Origin: Aquanectria penicillioides
Lineage: Eukaryota > Ascomycota > Sordariomycetes > Hypocreales > Nectriaceae
Reading direction: 5' to 3'
Assembly: GCA_003415625.1 (NCBI GenBank)
Contig: PYIU01000002.1
Location: 3,968,001 to 4,032,000, forward strand
Length of the DNA: 64,000 nucleotides
This document shows positions 35,637 to 47,822 of the stretch, in pieces. Positions within the stretch are counted from its first letter, which is position 1, and the number at the start of each line of letters is the position of its first letter. A model generated the notes under the pieces. The model was not told the origin of the DNA, made no database searches, and worked only from the letters and a program-made list of their open reading frames with translations. The position numbers were made by a program, and so were the translations under genes.

Positions 35637-37252
35637 GGTTCGATTGATAATGATGAGCATTCTACTGTGCCTTACATGTGCGGAATGACAAAGACACCGA
35701 CGGCCGGAGAAGCTGGGTATTGGAAATGGCGAGCTGTGGGTAGGTGCGGTAGGAACGGTGTGCGGAGTGAATGCCGGTCTGGACTAGGGGGGACACACAG
35801 GAGGAGGAATTTGACGAGAAGGCATGTAAGTACGTAGCACTTCGGGCTCTTCCAGAGCGTGGTTCGCAAATCGGGATTCGAGGCAAGGTGGACAAGGCAT
35901 GCAGGAAGACGGGCAGGAAGCAAGCAGGCAGACAGACAGGGAGGGAGTCAATCATTCAATCAGCCGGAGGATGGTACCTATGCTAGGTAACTAGCTGGGT
36001 AGGTCGGTAGGCAGGAGAGCATGTATGTAGGTAGCTGGGGAGGGAGGGAGGGAGGGAGATGCGTGTGAATGGATGAGTGGTCGAAGGGACGGGAAGGATG
36101 AAGTTGGGATTGGGATGGACATTGGAGGGCCTAGGGTTGCGTGACATGATGGCAAGGACCGTACGACATGAGGCCTAGCCGCCTTTGCGTACGTGGACGG
36201 GTATGTCGATCAGAGGGGAACAATCAAAGAAGAAAGAAGAAAAAAAAAGGGCTTTAACCGATGGACGAGGCGATCAGGGAGCCATCTGATGATGGTGCTA
36301 CCACACCGAGATGCAGAGTTTTGACAACTTACGTTTTGCCAGGTTGCCCAGACGCCATGATACCAGCGACTGGGGGGATTTGGAATTTGGGAATGGGGGC
36401 CTGGGTATGGGTACCCTGTGCGCGGGGCAGTGAAAGGGGGCCACGGGCCAGGTTAGGATGAAGTGTGAGCCTACTGTATGTAAGGTATGTATGTATATGG
36501 GGCACAACAACAATGGGGATGCGCTTCGGAGGTGCCTGTTACTGTACGTGGACGGACATGGACGGACGCGGACAGACGTGCGAGAGGAGACGGACCAGGG
36601 GAGCAGAGTCAAATAGCGAAGAGAGTAAAGAGAGAGTCAGAGCTAGACTCGGGGAAGAGTGTAGGGGGGGGGGGAGGCAGGCTCGGCGTCTTGGCACTCT
36701 GGGTTTCGAGTTTGCTTGTGTGCGTGTGGGCGACGGTGCGCGAAAGTGTGGAGGCTCGGGAGGCGTGAAAGACTCCAACAAATGGCAAACGGGAATAACT
36801 AATGGCATTTGTTGGTGGTGGTGGCCCATGTGAAACGGTTGTTGACGGAGGGGCCCGTGCCAGGCCTGGTTGGGTGGCTCTGCGGAACAAACCGTTGGTG
36901 CAACGTTAGTATCAGGGTTGCTTGCCCATTTGGTGGTTTTTTTTTTCCTGGTTATTTTTGTTTCTTTTTCTTGGAATTTCTTTGGACTGTTGTTATCCCT
37001 TGGAGAGGGTGTTGCGATTATGTGTGTGAAAGAACTGAAAGGGGTGTGTGAGAGTGAGAGTGAGAATGCGAGTGTGTGAGCGTGAGTGTGTGTGTGAGCG
37101 TGAATGTGAAAGTGAGTGTTTGAATGCCGAGAGTGAATGTGAGAGTGCGTGTGGGCGTCTGAGAGGCGGCGCAGAGCCGTTGGGGAGTGGCAGCGGCTGC
37201 TGGGCTACAGGAATAGGATGGAACCATAGGCTCTGATTTGCCTAGGATACAT

Positions 37253-37283
37253 TTACTACTGTCTACTACTGTCTACTACTGTC
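37253..37283. repeat. TACTACTGTC decamer array
   Basis: Three exact copies of a ten-base unit lie in a row. Confidence 0.9.
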
Positions 37284-38398
37284 TGCCTACTGTAATGTAC
37301 CAACCGCCTGCTGCCGTCCTAGGACACGATGCCTAGGTAGGTAGGTACGCATTGATCCCTCCGCCAGCCCGAGACGGAGACGGAGCTCGTCCCTATCTCC
37401 GCCTCTGCACCTGTTGAATGGATTGAGTAATCATTACAGGACGGTTGGCAGGAATGGATGCAGTAGGCTCAAGACGAAGGACTGTTAGGGTAAGTACATA
37501 CATGGCGGCGGTACTGCGTACGTACGAGGATCATGTACGGACTCCCGAGTATGGAGTACAGGAGACGTCGTAGTGCAGCAGACCGACAGAAGACAGCCAG
37601 AAGTAGAATAAGGCGGACAAGGGAGGCACGCGTTCGCAAGGGACCCAGCTCGCCGGACCATCATGAGATGATCATCGTTCGCTGCAGGTAGTGGCGAGGG
37701 GGGGGGGGGAAAGGAAGGGGAGGATCCATATTACAGAAGACGGTCAGTCAGTCGGTTTGTCGTGGCATGGCTATTCTGTAGGGCAAGGTGCGGCACGCAT
37801 CTGCATATGACTAGGGACCAGGGTTGAGAGAGAGAGAAAAAAAAAAAAGCGATGGGATGGAAAGGACAAAGAAAAGCGGATGGAGCCGTAACCGTAGCCG
37901 CCGGCGCGCGCCAGGGTGGTGGTGGTTGTGAGAGAGTGTGTAATGTATGTAGGTATGTAAGTATTCCTGGGCGAGGACATACGGCACATGCGGCTGGATG
38001 CGTCTATCAGGGCTATGTTGGGAAGCATGAATCTAATTGTCGAACCAACCAACCCTAGGACGGGCAACCACCCCAAAGAGAGAGAGACAGAGAAGGGCAT
38101 TATGCCATGATGGAGTGAGTTTCCGGGCAAGCAAACGATGTCAATGTCCGTGTCCAGCACGCCCGGTGTGTTAGCTTGGTTTGCTCTGTAAGCGAGACGA
38201 GATAGACCACGTAGGCTGAGAGGAAACCGGCATCCCCCAGCTTATTGCTCTGGGAGCTCAAATGCCATTGTTGGAGATGCGTCTCCAATGGGCCAGCAAT
38301 TGGACGACATGGCGGCTAGAGCTCCCCCACGCCCGGTCCTCTCGTTCTGTTGGGCCCCTCTTATTCCTGACTGCCATGGGAACGGCCGGGGAACCGTG

Positions 38399-38428
38399 TG
38401 AGATGGGATGGGTCCGCATCCCATCTCA
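38399..38428. other. Perfect inverted repeat, 12-bp stem with 6-nt loop
   Basis: TGAGATGGGATG and CATCCCATCTCA are exact reverse complements around GGTCCG. The right arm runs into a CCATC pentamer array (to 38443). Confidence 0.92.
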
Positions 38429-38856
38429 TCCCATCCCATCCCATGCTTATACCTGAGAGTTTGTAAGGGGACTTGGCAGCGTTTACTTGGCTTCCTTCCC
38501 AGATGGTAGTTGCCCGCGTTGAACTAGGAGGGCCCCTTGAAGGTGTGACGAACAATTCGGGGGATAACCCGTCGTTGGGGGAGAGCGGCTAGGCATGGTA
38601 CGGCCGAGTTGCGCCTGGGGGCTTATTCCATCCATCCACCATGCCGTCCGGGACGTTGACGACCGCGGCGGTGTTGCTTGCGAGTGAGCGAGTGAAGGAG
38701 AGCGAGCGAGTGTGTGAGAGTGAACAGTGCGTAACTAGGATGAGGGAGCCAGGTCTGTGAGCTTTTTTTGCCCTGGTCGTCCCGTCTCCATGGCTGCAAC
38801 CTGGAAGGATAACCAACGGTGTTATTGTTATATGTAGCATGTATGTAAGGTAGGTA

Positions 38857-38905
38857 TGGATGGATGGATGGAAGTCTGTATGGATGGATGGATGGATGGA
38901 TGGAT
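38857..38905. repeat. GGAT tetranucleotide array
   Basis: Two blocks of GGAT units (about four and seven copies) are separated by a short spacer. Confidence 0.9.
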
Positions 38906-39792
38906 GTTTGGACTATGGTACGTACATGCGCGTGCACATATGTGCAAGGTGCGAATGGAAGGGGTTTGTTGGTGGCAAGTGCTGGGCATGTTGGTACCAC
39001 TATGGAAGAGAGAGACGGAGAGATACAGATACAGAAACGGAAAGACACGGTGAGTGGTTGGAGGATGGAGATTCTGGATCAATTCTACGTCCAGACCAAG
39101 ATGCACATACTTGCCAATGTACGAGCGGTGGCTTTTTCTGATCTCTACCGCCGTAGCATCGTGGTTCCCAGTATACTATTCTTGACTAGCCCTGTCGGAG
39201 GGTTTTCTTTTCCTGTCGTTCGTTTGTTCTTCCGCTTGAGGGCGACTCCATAATTATTTTTTAGGACCCTCTGTCTACTTGTGTTCGACACCTGGCAACA
39301 GCTGCTTCAGCACTGTACACCTCTTAACTTTTTTTTTTTCCCTCTCCGCCCTGGGTCTGGCGGTCTCTCTCTCTCACACACACATTTTTTGGCTGTAACT
39401 TTTTTTTTACCCTTCCTACGTTCTGGGGTCGCCCCAAACCACAGGGGACCACCAGGCTCGAAGCAGCCAATCACAGGGGCAAATGCGGGCAGCGGAGCCG
39501 AAAAAGCAGGGTGTGCATGGGCAGGGGGAGGGTGTGTTGAGGCTGGCCGTTGACAGGGAGTGTGGTGGCAGGGCGTGAGCAGGGCCAGCAAAATCTCCCG
39601 CGAAATCAGCCCATTTTTGTCTCCTCATCAGGTCTGCGGCGCCTGTCCCGACCCGCCTCCGCCTGCTGGCGACAATCATGTCATGCCATTTTTTTCTCGA
39701 CCTGTGCCTGCGAAAAGGTGACCTGCCCGAAGCCCTCGTGGCCCCCGGTCGCTGCGTCCTGCGTGTCGTCTCGTCCCTCGTCCCTCCCTCGT

Positions 39793-39824
39793 GCGTCTCT
39801 GCGTCTCTGCGTCTCTGCGTCTCT
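39793..39824. repeat. GCGTCTCT octamer array
   Basis: Four exact copies of an eight-base unit lie about 0.9 kb upstream of the monooxygenase gene. Confidence 0.9.
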
Positions 39825-40698
39825 GCTCTGCTCACCCCGACACTCCGGTGACTGTGCCCGCCTGTTCGTTCGCTATATCTGCCTTTGATGTCGGAATAGC
39901 TTCACGCCCTCGGCCCTCCCCCTTTTTTCTTCTCTTTTCTTCTCCGGTCCCTCTTCTCCCCGTCCTCCAGCGCCTCCCATCGCGTCTGCGTCTGTCGTCG
40001 CCGCCGCCGTTTGCTCCTGCTGCTGCTGCTTCTTGCTATTCTTCTTCTTCGCCGTCCCTTGCCGCTGCCGCTGCTGGGACGCTCTCGCCTCTGCCCCGCG
40101 GCTCGCCCCCGTCCGCCGTCTCCTCCACCTCCGACCAGTCTCCGACCGTCGATCCAATTAATCGCCCCGTGCACTTAAAAGTCCCAAACAACGCCCACAC
40201 AAGACCGCCTACCCCCCCAGCGTCTTGATTTGTTTTGATACCGTCAGCTCGGGCTACGTAGCATACCCCCCCGGCCGCCGTTGCGAGGATTCTCCTGCTT
40301 GGGCAAATCCCCGAGTGATACAGCACGGTACTTTACTGCCCGTGTGGACGGACCATCTCGGGCGCAACCACATCGCCTCACCTCGCCGCCTCTCACCTCA
40401 CCTCACCTCGCCATTTTTGCGACAACACATACAAGCCGTACGCACCCACGCATACGCTTTCGATCCCGCTCCAGCTCTTGCTCCTGCTCCTGCACTTGCC
40501 CTCGTCAGCCGCTCGCCCGTCTCTCCCACCTCGCTCTGTATCCTCGACCCTCCTTCCCTCTACCCCCCCAAAAATCTCCGCGCTCGATCCTCACTCTCGT
40601 TCGTCGCTCTCCAGGACGACCCTCTATCCTACCGTCCTACCGGATTCTGAGGTCGTCCATGGTCCGGTAAATACCCTCCGATCCGCTTCAGCCTCGTT

Positions 40699-42873
40699 AT
40701 GGTCCCCGGCCTCATTAAATCCGACGTTCCAATGGACGACACAGTCACCCGCGACCGCCAGGACGGCTGGCCCGACAGCTTCGACGCTCTCGCTCTCCTT
40801 CGAAACCAACCCGAACCTCCTCTAGAATGCCAGGTCTGCATCGTCGGCGCTGGTCCCGCCGGCCTCATGCTGGCCGCCAACCTCACCAGGTTCGGCATTA
40901 ACATCGAAGTTATAGATGACCGCGCAGACCAGACACCAGTGGGAAGGTAACGTCGCCCCTCCGCTCCCCAATCGGCCCCCAAAAACCCTCGACCAGCCCA
41001 ATTGACATTGGTATGTGTACAGAGCCGACGGTCTGCAGCCCAAGACGATCGAGACCTTCAGACAAATGCGGCTGGCTGAGCCGTTATTAAAGCGAGGTGT
41101 CCGAGTCTTCGATATTTCCTTCTGGCGCAGCACAGCAGAGGAGCCCCTCCACCGACTGGGTCGCGAAGTTCATTACCCCCCATCATCGATGTTCTCGACC
41201 CCTACCTCCTCCTGGTCCACCAGGGCATGGTCGAAGGCCTCTTTATCGATGACATCAAGAAGCGCGGCAAGGAGGTCCGTAGAAATATGGCCTTTGAGTC
41301 GTACAGCGTCCCCGATAGCAAGCTCGGCCCGCTCCAGGTCAACTGTCGCACCAACGTTACCCAGGACAAGCGAGCCGTTTTGGCCCAGTACTTGATCGGA
41401 TGTGAGCTTCGCCCCTCTGCGCTCTGCGCGCACCCCCGACGTTGAATCGCGGCTAACATATTCATCCCAGGTGATGGTGCTCACTCCAAGGTTCGAAAGA
41501 GCATTCCCGATGCCAAGGCCATTGGCATGTCCCAGGCCGCCATTTGGGGCGTTCTCGACGGCGAGCTTGTCACAGACTTCCCTGACATTTGGTCCAAGAC
41601 CCTCGTATACTCCCAGGAGCATGGTTCCATCCTTATCGTTCCCCGAGAGAGGAACATGACCCGTTTTTACATCGAGCTCAAGGCAGGCCCCAAGACCGAC
41701 CGTCGTGAGCTGGGACAGGACTTTATCATGAGGCGGGCCAAGCAGATCATGGCCCCCTTCGAGGTGGAATGGAAGTACATTGAGTGGTTCGGCAGATACC
41801 AGGTTGGCCAGAGAGTTGCTAGTCGCTTCTCAGATGGTCATCTTCGGGCGTTCCTTGCCGGTGACGCCAGTCACACCCACTCTCCCAAGTCCGCGCAGGG
41901 TATGAACACTTCGATGCACGACTCTTGGAACCTGTCATGGAAGCTCAACTTGGCCATCCGAGGCCTGGCCAAGCCCATTCTCCTTGAGAGTTACGAGGAG
42001 GAGCGACGAAAGATTGCCCTTGATCTTGTCAACTTCGACTACGAGCACGCCAACCAGATCGCCGGCGGCGACGCCATCGCCTTGGCCGAGAACTTCCGCA
42101 CCAACGTTCGCTTCATCTCTGGCATCGGCGCCGAATACGGCGAGAACGCCATCAACCGTGCCGCTACTGGCCCTACCCAGTATGTCATGGGTGACGCCAA
42201 GCCCGGTTGCCTACTCCCTCCCGCCAAGGTCACCCGATACATCGACTCCAACCCTGTTGATATCCAACTCGACATTCCCATGCTAGGCCAGTTCCGCATC
42301 TACCTGCTCATGTGGGATGTCCAGCAATCAGGACCCTTCTTGGAGACTTTCTGTCAGGCCATCGCTTCACCCACCTCCTTCATCAGCAAACTTTCTGCCG
42401 CCGCCAGCGCTTCCTACGCTTCTCAGCCCCGGTTGCCCGACCCGGAAGATATCTATCTTCGCCCCGAGAGATACACTGCAGTCAGCCACCTGTTCACCTT
42501 TGCTCTCATTAGTAAGTTTTGGCCAACCCTCTCAGTCCGTTTTGACACCGACCACGGCGAATGCTAACACCGTTGACTAGCTACCATGCCCAAGATGGAG
42601 ATTGAGCTGTCAGATCTGCCAATCCTGCTGCAAGATAGTCGCTGGACGTTTTACCTCGATGATATTCCAGACCAGGACACTCGTGGATCGTTGTGTACCA
42701 ACAAGTGGCTAGGCAGCCTTGGACCCGGTGAAGTCGCTATCCTCAACGTGCGACCTGACGGCTACGTTGGTTCCGTTGGAAGATGGGACTCTAGCGTTGA
42801 CGACTCTGGCGTCGAGGCGGCCCGATGGCTTGACGAGTATTACGACGGATTCATGCAGCTCCCGACGCAGTAA
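40699..42873 (+). CDS. FAD-dependent aromatic monooxygenase (phenol 2-monooxygenase-like), one-base frameshift
   Basis: Exons 40699-40946, 41023-41401, 41471-42511 and 42581-42873; with one base restored they give 653 codons. Flavin-binding motifs are all present: GAGPAG at residues 50-55, DGAHSKVRKSIP after intron 2, and LAGDASHTHSPKSAQGMN. The last 170 residues match the thioredoxin-like C-terminal domain used for dimer contact in phenol hydroxylase. Such enzymes hydroxylate phenols or hydroxybenzoates with NADPH and O2. The exact substrate is not deducible; 3-hydroxybenzoate 4-hydroxylase-like activity is the main alternative. The frame slips in the six-C run 41176-41181 (HYPP..IDVLDPYLLL), where seven C are needed. 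No pathway partner is adjacent. Confidence 0.88.
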
Positions 42874-43449
42874 GTGCATAGGGCAGAAATGAGCTTGAAA
42901 GACGACCAGCCCGTGCCCACACATGTATCCACCCGCTTTGAAAGGATCAGCCATGGCGTCGTAGGGGAGGGACCCCTTAATGGCGACATCGCCGAGTTTG
43001 TATATCCGGGAGCACGGAGTTTTGATACCGAAGTCTTTGCTTATCTCTCGGCTTGGGCTGGTCTTTGTGTGTTCAAGAAACGACTGGGGATAATGGTTAA
43101 TCGCCATTTCCCTTCTAGCAGAGCGACGGGAAACCAGGAGGACAAGAATAAGACGTAAAAGACCAAGACGAAGACAGAGACGAAAGCAAGAGGAGAAGGA
43201 GAAGAATATGCGGCGGATAGAATTGGAGGGAATAGACGGTAATGTTTGCCGTCTCAGGACCGGGATGGATTGCCCCTATCCCTTGACATGTGGGATAGCC
43301 CAACCAGCGACTCCTATCATCAAATTTAGTTTTATTTTGTGATGCCCTCTCATTCCCTTGCGCTGCTGCCGCTCTTTTACATTTTGTACATATCTATCAA
43401 GCTCATCTACAAAAATACCTAGAGACATTTCTCGCGTTTCCTGGTGTGG
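42874..43449. other. Convergent 3' region, no gene seen
   Basis: Lies between the stop codons of the monooxygenase (+) and the F-box gene (-). A GAAGGAGAAG purine tract at about 43186-43206 is the only feature. Confidence 0.5.
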
Positions 43450-45304
43450 TCAAAACTTGACAATTGTGATGTCTCCCTCGTGATCCTCGCCTACGAGCCA
43501 CCGTTCGCTGCCGCTGATAAATCCCTTGCCCAGCAGCTCATCCCAGAGGCTCCTAGCGAATTGCGCCTCATTGTCTTTGCTGGGGCCATCGCTCCGCTTG
43601 TGCATGGCCTCGAGATCTTCCAGGCCTATGTCGCCCCACTCCACCAAACCCATGAACATGGCGCGGGTCACGTCCCATCCCTTCGGGCTTCCTCTGCCGC
43701 CGCCGCCGCCGCCGCCGCCGCCGTTGTCGTGGGAGGGAAACATGCTGCGCATCTGCAGAGGAACCTGGGCGGAAAGGTTGCGCAGCTGAAAGCACTGTCT
43801 CGCCGTGATGCGGACCCCTGCCGAGGCGTCAAGGATATGCGATACTGTCACGAAGGGGAAGTCGTCGTGGCGCCAGCAGGGCGTCTCGCTCGTCCATGGT
43901 CGCCCGGGCGAGCCCCCTCGGTTTATACTCCCGGTCGCACGGCTCCAGCACGAGCCTTGGTCCTCCTCGACCCCAGCGTCGGCGATGGCGTCGCATTGCT
44001 TGAACAATCGCGGGCCGGCGCCCTGGAGCGGGATTCCCGTTTTTCGCACTTGATGTAGCCGAGGCGGCGTGTGGGAACTATGCGGCCCTGCGGCCCACCG
44101 ATGCGTCTCTTGGAGCAGGTAGACGTGTCCGCATGCAGCCTGTGCCCCGTGGTCCCACGTCATCGCATCGAGATCCAACCCCCGAGCGACGGCGTGTCGA
44201 GCTGCCTCACGCCCCAGGCTTCTAGTTCCGCGTTCACCAGCCGGAGGACCACCCGCGGGCCGGGCCCGTGTCCGGCATCGGCACCGGCATCGCCTACAGC
44301 ACGGCCCTGACCCACTGAGTGGGGCACCACTGCCGCCGCCGCCGCCGCCGGCCCTCCGATCTCCCAGACCACCAACCGCTCCAGTGGGTCGTCTTCTCCC
44401 CAAGGCGAGCGCGTCGGCTGCCAGATGTAGACGGCGTAATGTGACCGGTTGTGCGCGGAGAAGAAGCGGTCCTGATGGGTGAGGGGCATACCGAGGAAGT
44501 GGATTTTCCACTCGGCGCGAAGCGCAAACGACCATTCCCGCCCCCGGGCGTTGTCGTTTTGCTCCAGGGCGTCTCCTCGCCGGGGCAAGATAACGGGCGG
44601 GCCTCGAAACACGACATCGTAGGCCGTCGCGTGGTGGCGGTGAGCTATCTCGGTGGCGCTGATGGGATGCGAGCCTTGTTCCTCGCACCACTCGAGGACG
44701 AGGACCGAGTCGTTCAGCCGGACTCGACGGACGATTTTGCCAGCGGTGTCAAAGGGCACGGCGAATTCGTCCCCTGTCTCGAGGGCTCTCGCGCGATACT
44801 CCCACCGCCCAGCCGACGACTCCGGAACCGCGGCAGGGTAGACGAGCAACCCCTCGTCCGGCGCAAACGCCCAAACGGGATCCCAATGCCGAAACTGGGA
44901 CACCCTATCTCCAAGCTTAAGGAAGCGATTCCACGGCGCCACGCCCCGGAGGCCCTTCCTCGGTCCGCTGAGCCTGGGCACTTTGCTCACAGTCCGTGGT
45001 TGGGCGACGCTCAAGTGGAAATATCGCCTCGCGAGGAGCACATAGACGGCCGCCCAATCCGTCCCCTCCAGATCGTCCGTGTGGTTACCAGCGCCGCGCC
45101 CCCAACTGTGAGCCAACGGCGCAGGATCCGGGCCTCCCGAGCGCGGGGGAACTGCCCGAGGACGAGACTAACAGCCAGGTCTTGGCGGGTGAAGGCGCGG
45201 CGGAAATCCACAGAAACCTGCCGGCAGCGAAGGATGTCGAGGGGAGGCAGCAAAAGGACAATGTCGAGAAACACAGAAAAGGGCAGATCAATCAGGCTCT
45301 TCAT
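43450..45304 (-). CDS. F-box protein, two one-base frameshifts
   Basis: With two bases restored the intronless frame encodes 618 residues. Residues 3-45 form an F-box: LIDLPFSVFLDIVLLLPPLDILRCRQVSVDFRRAF, which should bind Skp1 in an SCF ubiquitin ligase. After it come ARRYFHLSVAQPRTVSKV, a central region with WAFAPDEGLLVYPA and beta-strand-like stretches, a poly-Ala run, and near the end a run of nine Gly coded by a GCC repeat (43697-43724). The target-binding part has no family I recognise. The frame slips at two five-C runs, 45099-45103 and 44179-44183. The coding region is very GC-rich. Confidence 0.78.
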
Positions 45305-46069
45305 GATTGTGCGGTATTGAAGGTTGAATGTTCAGGTCGGACATGGTTGCGATGGCGTGCGAGGACGTAGCTTGAACCAAAGGAGCGTGATCGCTGGAGA
45401 TAGTAGTAGCCCATGCTGCTGACGACATCTGCAAGCTTGACTAAGATGGTCCGACTGATCCTGATCCTGGCATCTAGAATACTATAATCATCAAGTCTTG
45501 GTATGTGAGAGTATCCACCTCGACCTAGATCTATGTGTCGCTGTGAGTAAGCAAGCAGCTACGCCTCACTACTTTCGGAAGAGGCCTTTGACCCGCTGCG
45601 CTGGTTCCATCATCGGTACATCACGCCAGCGAAAGGATTGTACCAATCAGTGGACCTACGACGGTGCTGTAGCTTGAATAATGAGGGCTCTGGTTTGGAA
45701 ATCGAATTTAAGGCGCTGGTGGTTTGGTTTTCTCTGGTCGTTTTCGCGACTATGCCGGCATATAGCTTTCCTAGTAGGCATGTGTTGAAACAGTGAAAAA
45801 AAAAAAAAAAACAAGGTTGTCGTTATGGTTGATGAGTAACAGCACTTGACGCAACTCTGCTGCACGGTCATCAACGGGACATCTGATATTGAAATTTTGA
45901 AATTCGTATTTTGTTGCTACAAGCTAGCGATTAATGACCATTGAATAACATAGCCAATTCATAACCTTCCTTTTTGTCTCATCGTCTCCCAATATGGACG
46001 AGCCTGTTTCCCTCATCATGCTAAATTTCTAATCCTGATATATGCATTCATCAATGTGGTGCTTCCCCT
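45305..46069. other. F-box gene 5' flank and dehydrogenase 3' flank
   Basis: No gene is seen. A 16-18-base A run lies at about 45797-45813. Confidence 0.5.
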
Positions 46070-47822
46070 TTACTGCATCGTGGGCATGGCCACCGAGGCT
46101 TTCTTGGCCACGGCATCAGCCCCGGCCCAGAATGCAGTCACCGTCTTCAGCTGGGTGTAGAAGTTGACACCAGGCTTTCCGTAGAAGGTGCTAGCACCGC
46201 CGCCAGCAACGCTCTTCTTGTTACCGGTGAAGGAGAACATGGGCAGTGGCACGGGGATAGGAACGTTGATACCGACCTGGCCGGCCTCAATGTTCTTGCG
46301 GAAGGTCTCGGCAGTGGCGCCGGATCGGGTGAAGATGGCAGTTCCGTTGCCGTACTCGTTCTTGTTGATGAGGTCAATGGCATCGTCAATGGTCTCAACG
46401 TTGAGGCACACGAGGACGGGGCCGAAGATCTCCTCCTTGTAGCAGGTCATGTCGGGAGTGACGTTGGTGATGACGGTGGGACCGACCCAGTTACCGTTGG
46501 GGTACTTGCTGGGCTTGTAGCCACGGCCGTCGAGGAGAATGGTGGCACCCTCCTTCTCGGCGGTGGCGATGAGGCTCTCAATGCGCTCCTTGCTTTGGGG
46601 AGTGATGACGGGACCAAGGTCGGCGCCTTCCTCGAAGCCACCATCGACCTTGAGCTCTCTGGCTCGCTCCACGACCTCGTCGATCCACTCCTTGGTCTCG
46701 CCAACGCAGACGAGGGTGCTCAGGGCCATGCAGCGCTGACCAGCGGCACCGAAAGCGGCACCGACGACGCTGTTGACGAAGTGGTTCTTGTTGGCATCAG
46801 GGAGGACGGCGGCGTGGTTCTTGGCACCGAGGTTGGCCTGGACTCGCTTGCCGTTGGCAGAGCCGCGGCTGAAGATGTACTCGCCAGCCTTGTTACCACC
46901 AACAAAGCTGATGGCTTTGATGGCAGGCTCGTCAAGGATGAAGTCGACAGCGCGGTGAGCACCGTGGATGACGTTGACGACACCCTCTGGGAAACCAGCC
47001 TTCTCAACGAGCTCGGCAAGGATCATGGCAGCGCCAGGGTCGCGCTCGGAAGGCTTGAGGATCAGGGTGTTACCGGTGACGGTGGCAATGGGAATGCACC
47101 ACAGGGGAATCATGGCAGGGAAGTCTAGTGCACAATTAGCTCCTGGTCGTCTTTCATACACGTCTAGAAGGCTTACTGAAGGGGCAGATGGCGGCGACAA
47201 CGCCCAGCGGCTCACGGTAGGTGCGGGTTTCCATGTCCTTGGCGACCTCGAGGACCTCACCCTTGAGAAGCTCGGGGGCTCCAACAGCGGCCTCGGCGAC
47301 CTGAAGACCACGGAGGACGTCACCACGGGCATCGGCAAAAGTCTTGCCCTGCTCGAGAGTGATGCTGGCAGCCAGGCGGTCCCAGTTCTCACGGATGAGC
47401 TGGACGAAGCGGAACATGATCTGTTGGCGGGAAAGCACGGTGGTCTTGCTCCAGGACTCAAAGGCCTTCTCGGCGCTGGCAACGGCCGCCTTCATCTCGT
47501 CATCAGTCATCTGGGGGACGCGGGTGACGAGGTTGTTGGTAGCAGGGTCGTGGAGGTCGATGAACTTATCGGTGGTCGAGCTAACAAACTTGTTGTTGAT
47601 GAAGTAGGGGGTATCCTCGACGGCCTGGATCTTGTCATGGGTGGTCGGGTAGCTGGTGGCGGTCGAAGCCAGGGCCGGGAGCAGCTGCTTGGAAGTGGCA
47701 TGGATGCGGCGAACTTGGGAGGTCATCCGAGAGGAGGCGAGCATGGAGGAGCGGGAGGAGATGGTAGTAGGAGCCGAAGTGCGGCTGCTGGCACTGAGGC
47801 CACGAGAGAGGGCGCGACGCAT
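46070..47822 (-). CDS. Methylmalonate-semialdehyde dehydrogenase (acylating), mitochondrial
   Basis: Exons 47822-47177 and 47124-46070 encode 566 residues. The enzyme (ALDH6 family) converts methylmalonate or malonate semialdehyde with CoA and NAD to propionyl- or acetyl-CoA in valine catabolism. The first 50 residues are Arg/Ser-rich without acids, a mitochondrial presequence. Family motifs: [66 protein letters not shown], and the catalytic Cys in [11 protein letters not shown]. The start at 47822 was chosen because it opens the presequence; an in-frame ATG at 47975 would add 51 residues. Intron GTAAGC..CTAG. No frame breaks. Confidence 0.94.

Larger units (their letters stand above)
35637..40698. 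other. 5 kb gene-free region rich in microsatellites
   Basis: The longest stretch without a supported gene. It carries many simple repeats (TAGG near 35988-36035, GAGT/GTGT at 37043-37160, a decamer array at 37253-37283, CCATC, GGAT, GCGTCTCT) and a 12-bp-stem inverted repeat at 38399-38428. The final 900 bp are pyrimidine-rich and probably hold the promoter and leader of the monooxygenase at 40699. Open frames are repeat-derived. A long non-coding RNA cannot be excluded. Confidence 0.6.

Noticed and set aside
36465..39253. Frames of 100-140 codons in the 5 kb gap
   Set aside because: They code GT/GA or GGAT microsatellites (for example repeated Met-Asp-Gly-Trp) and show no protein features.
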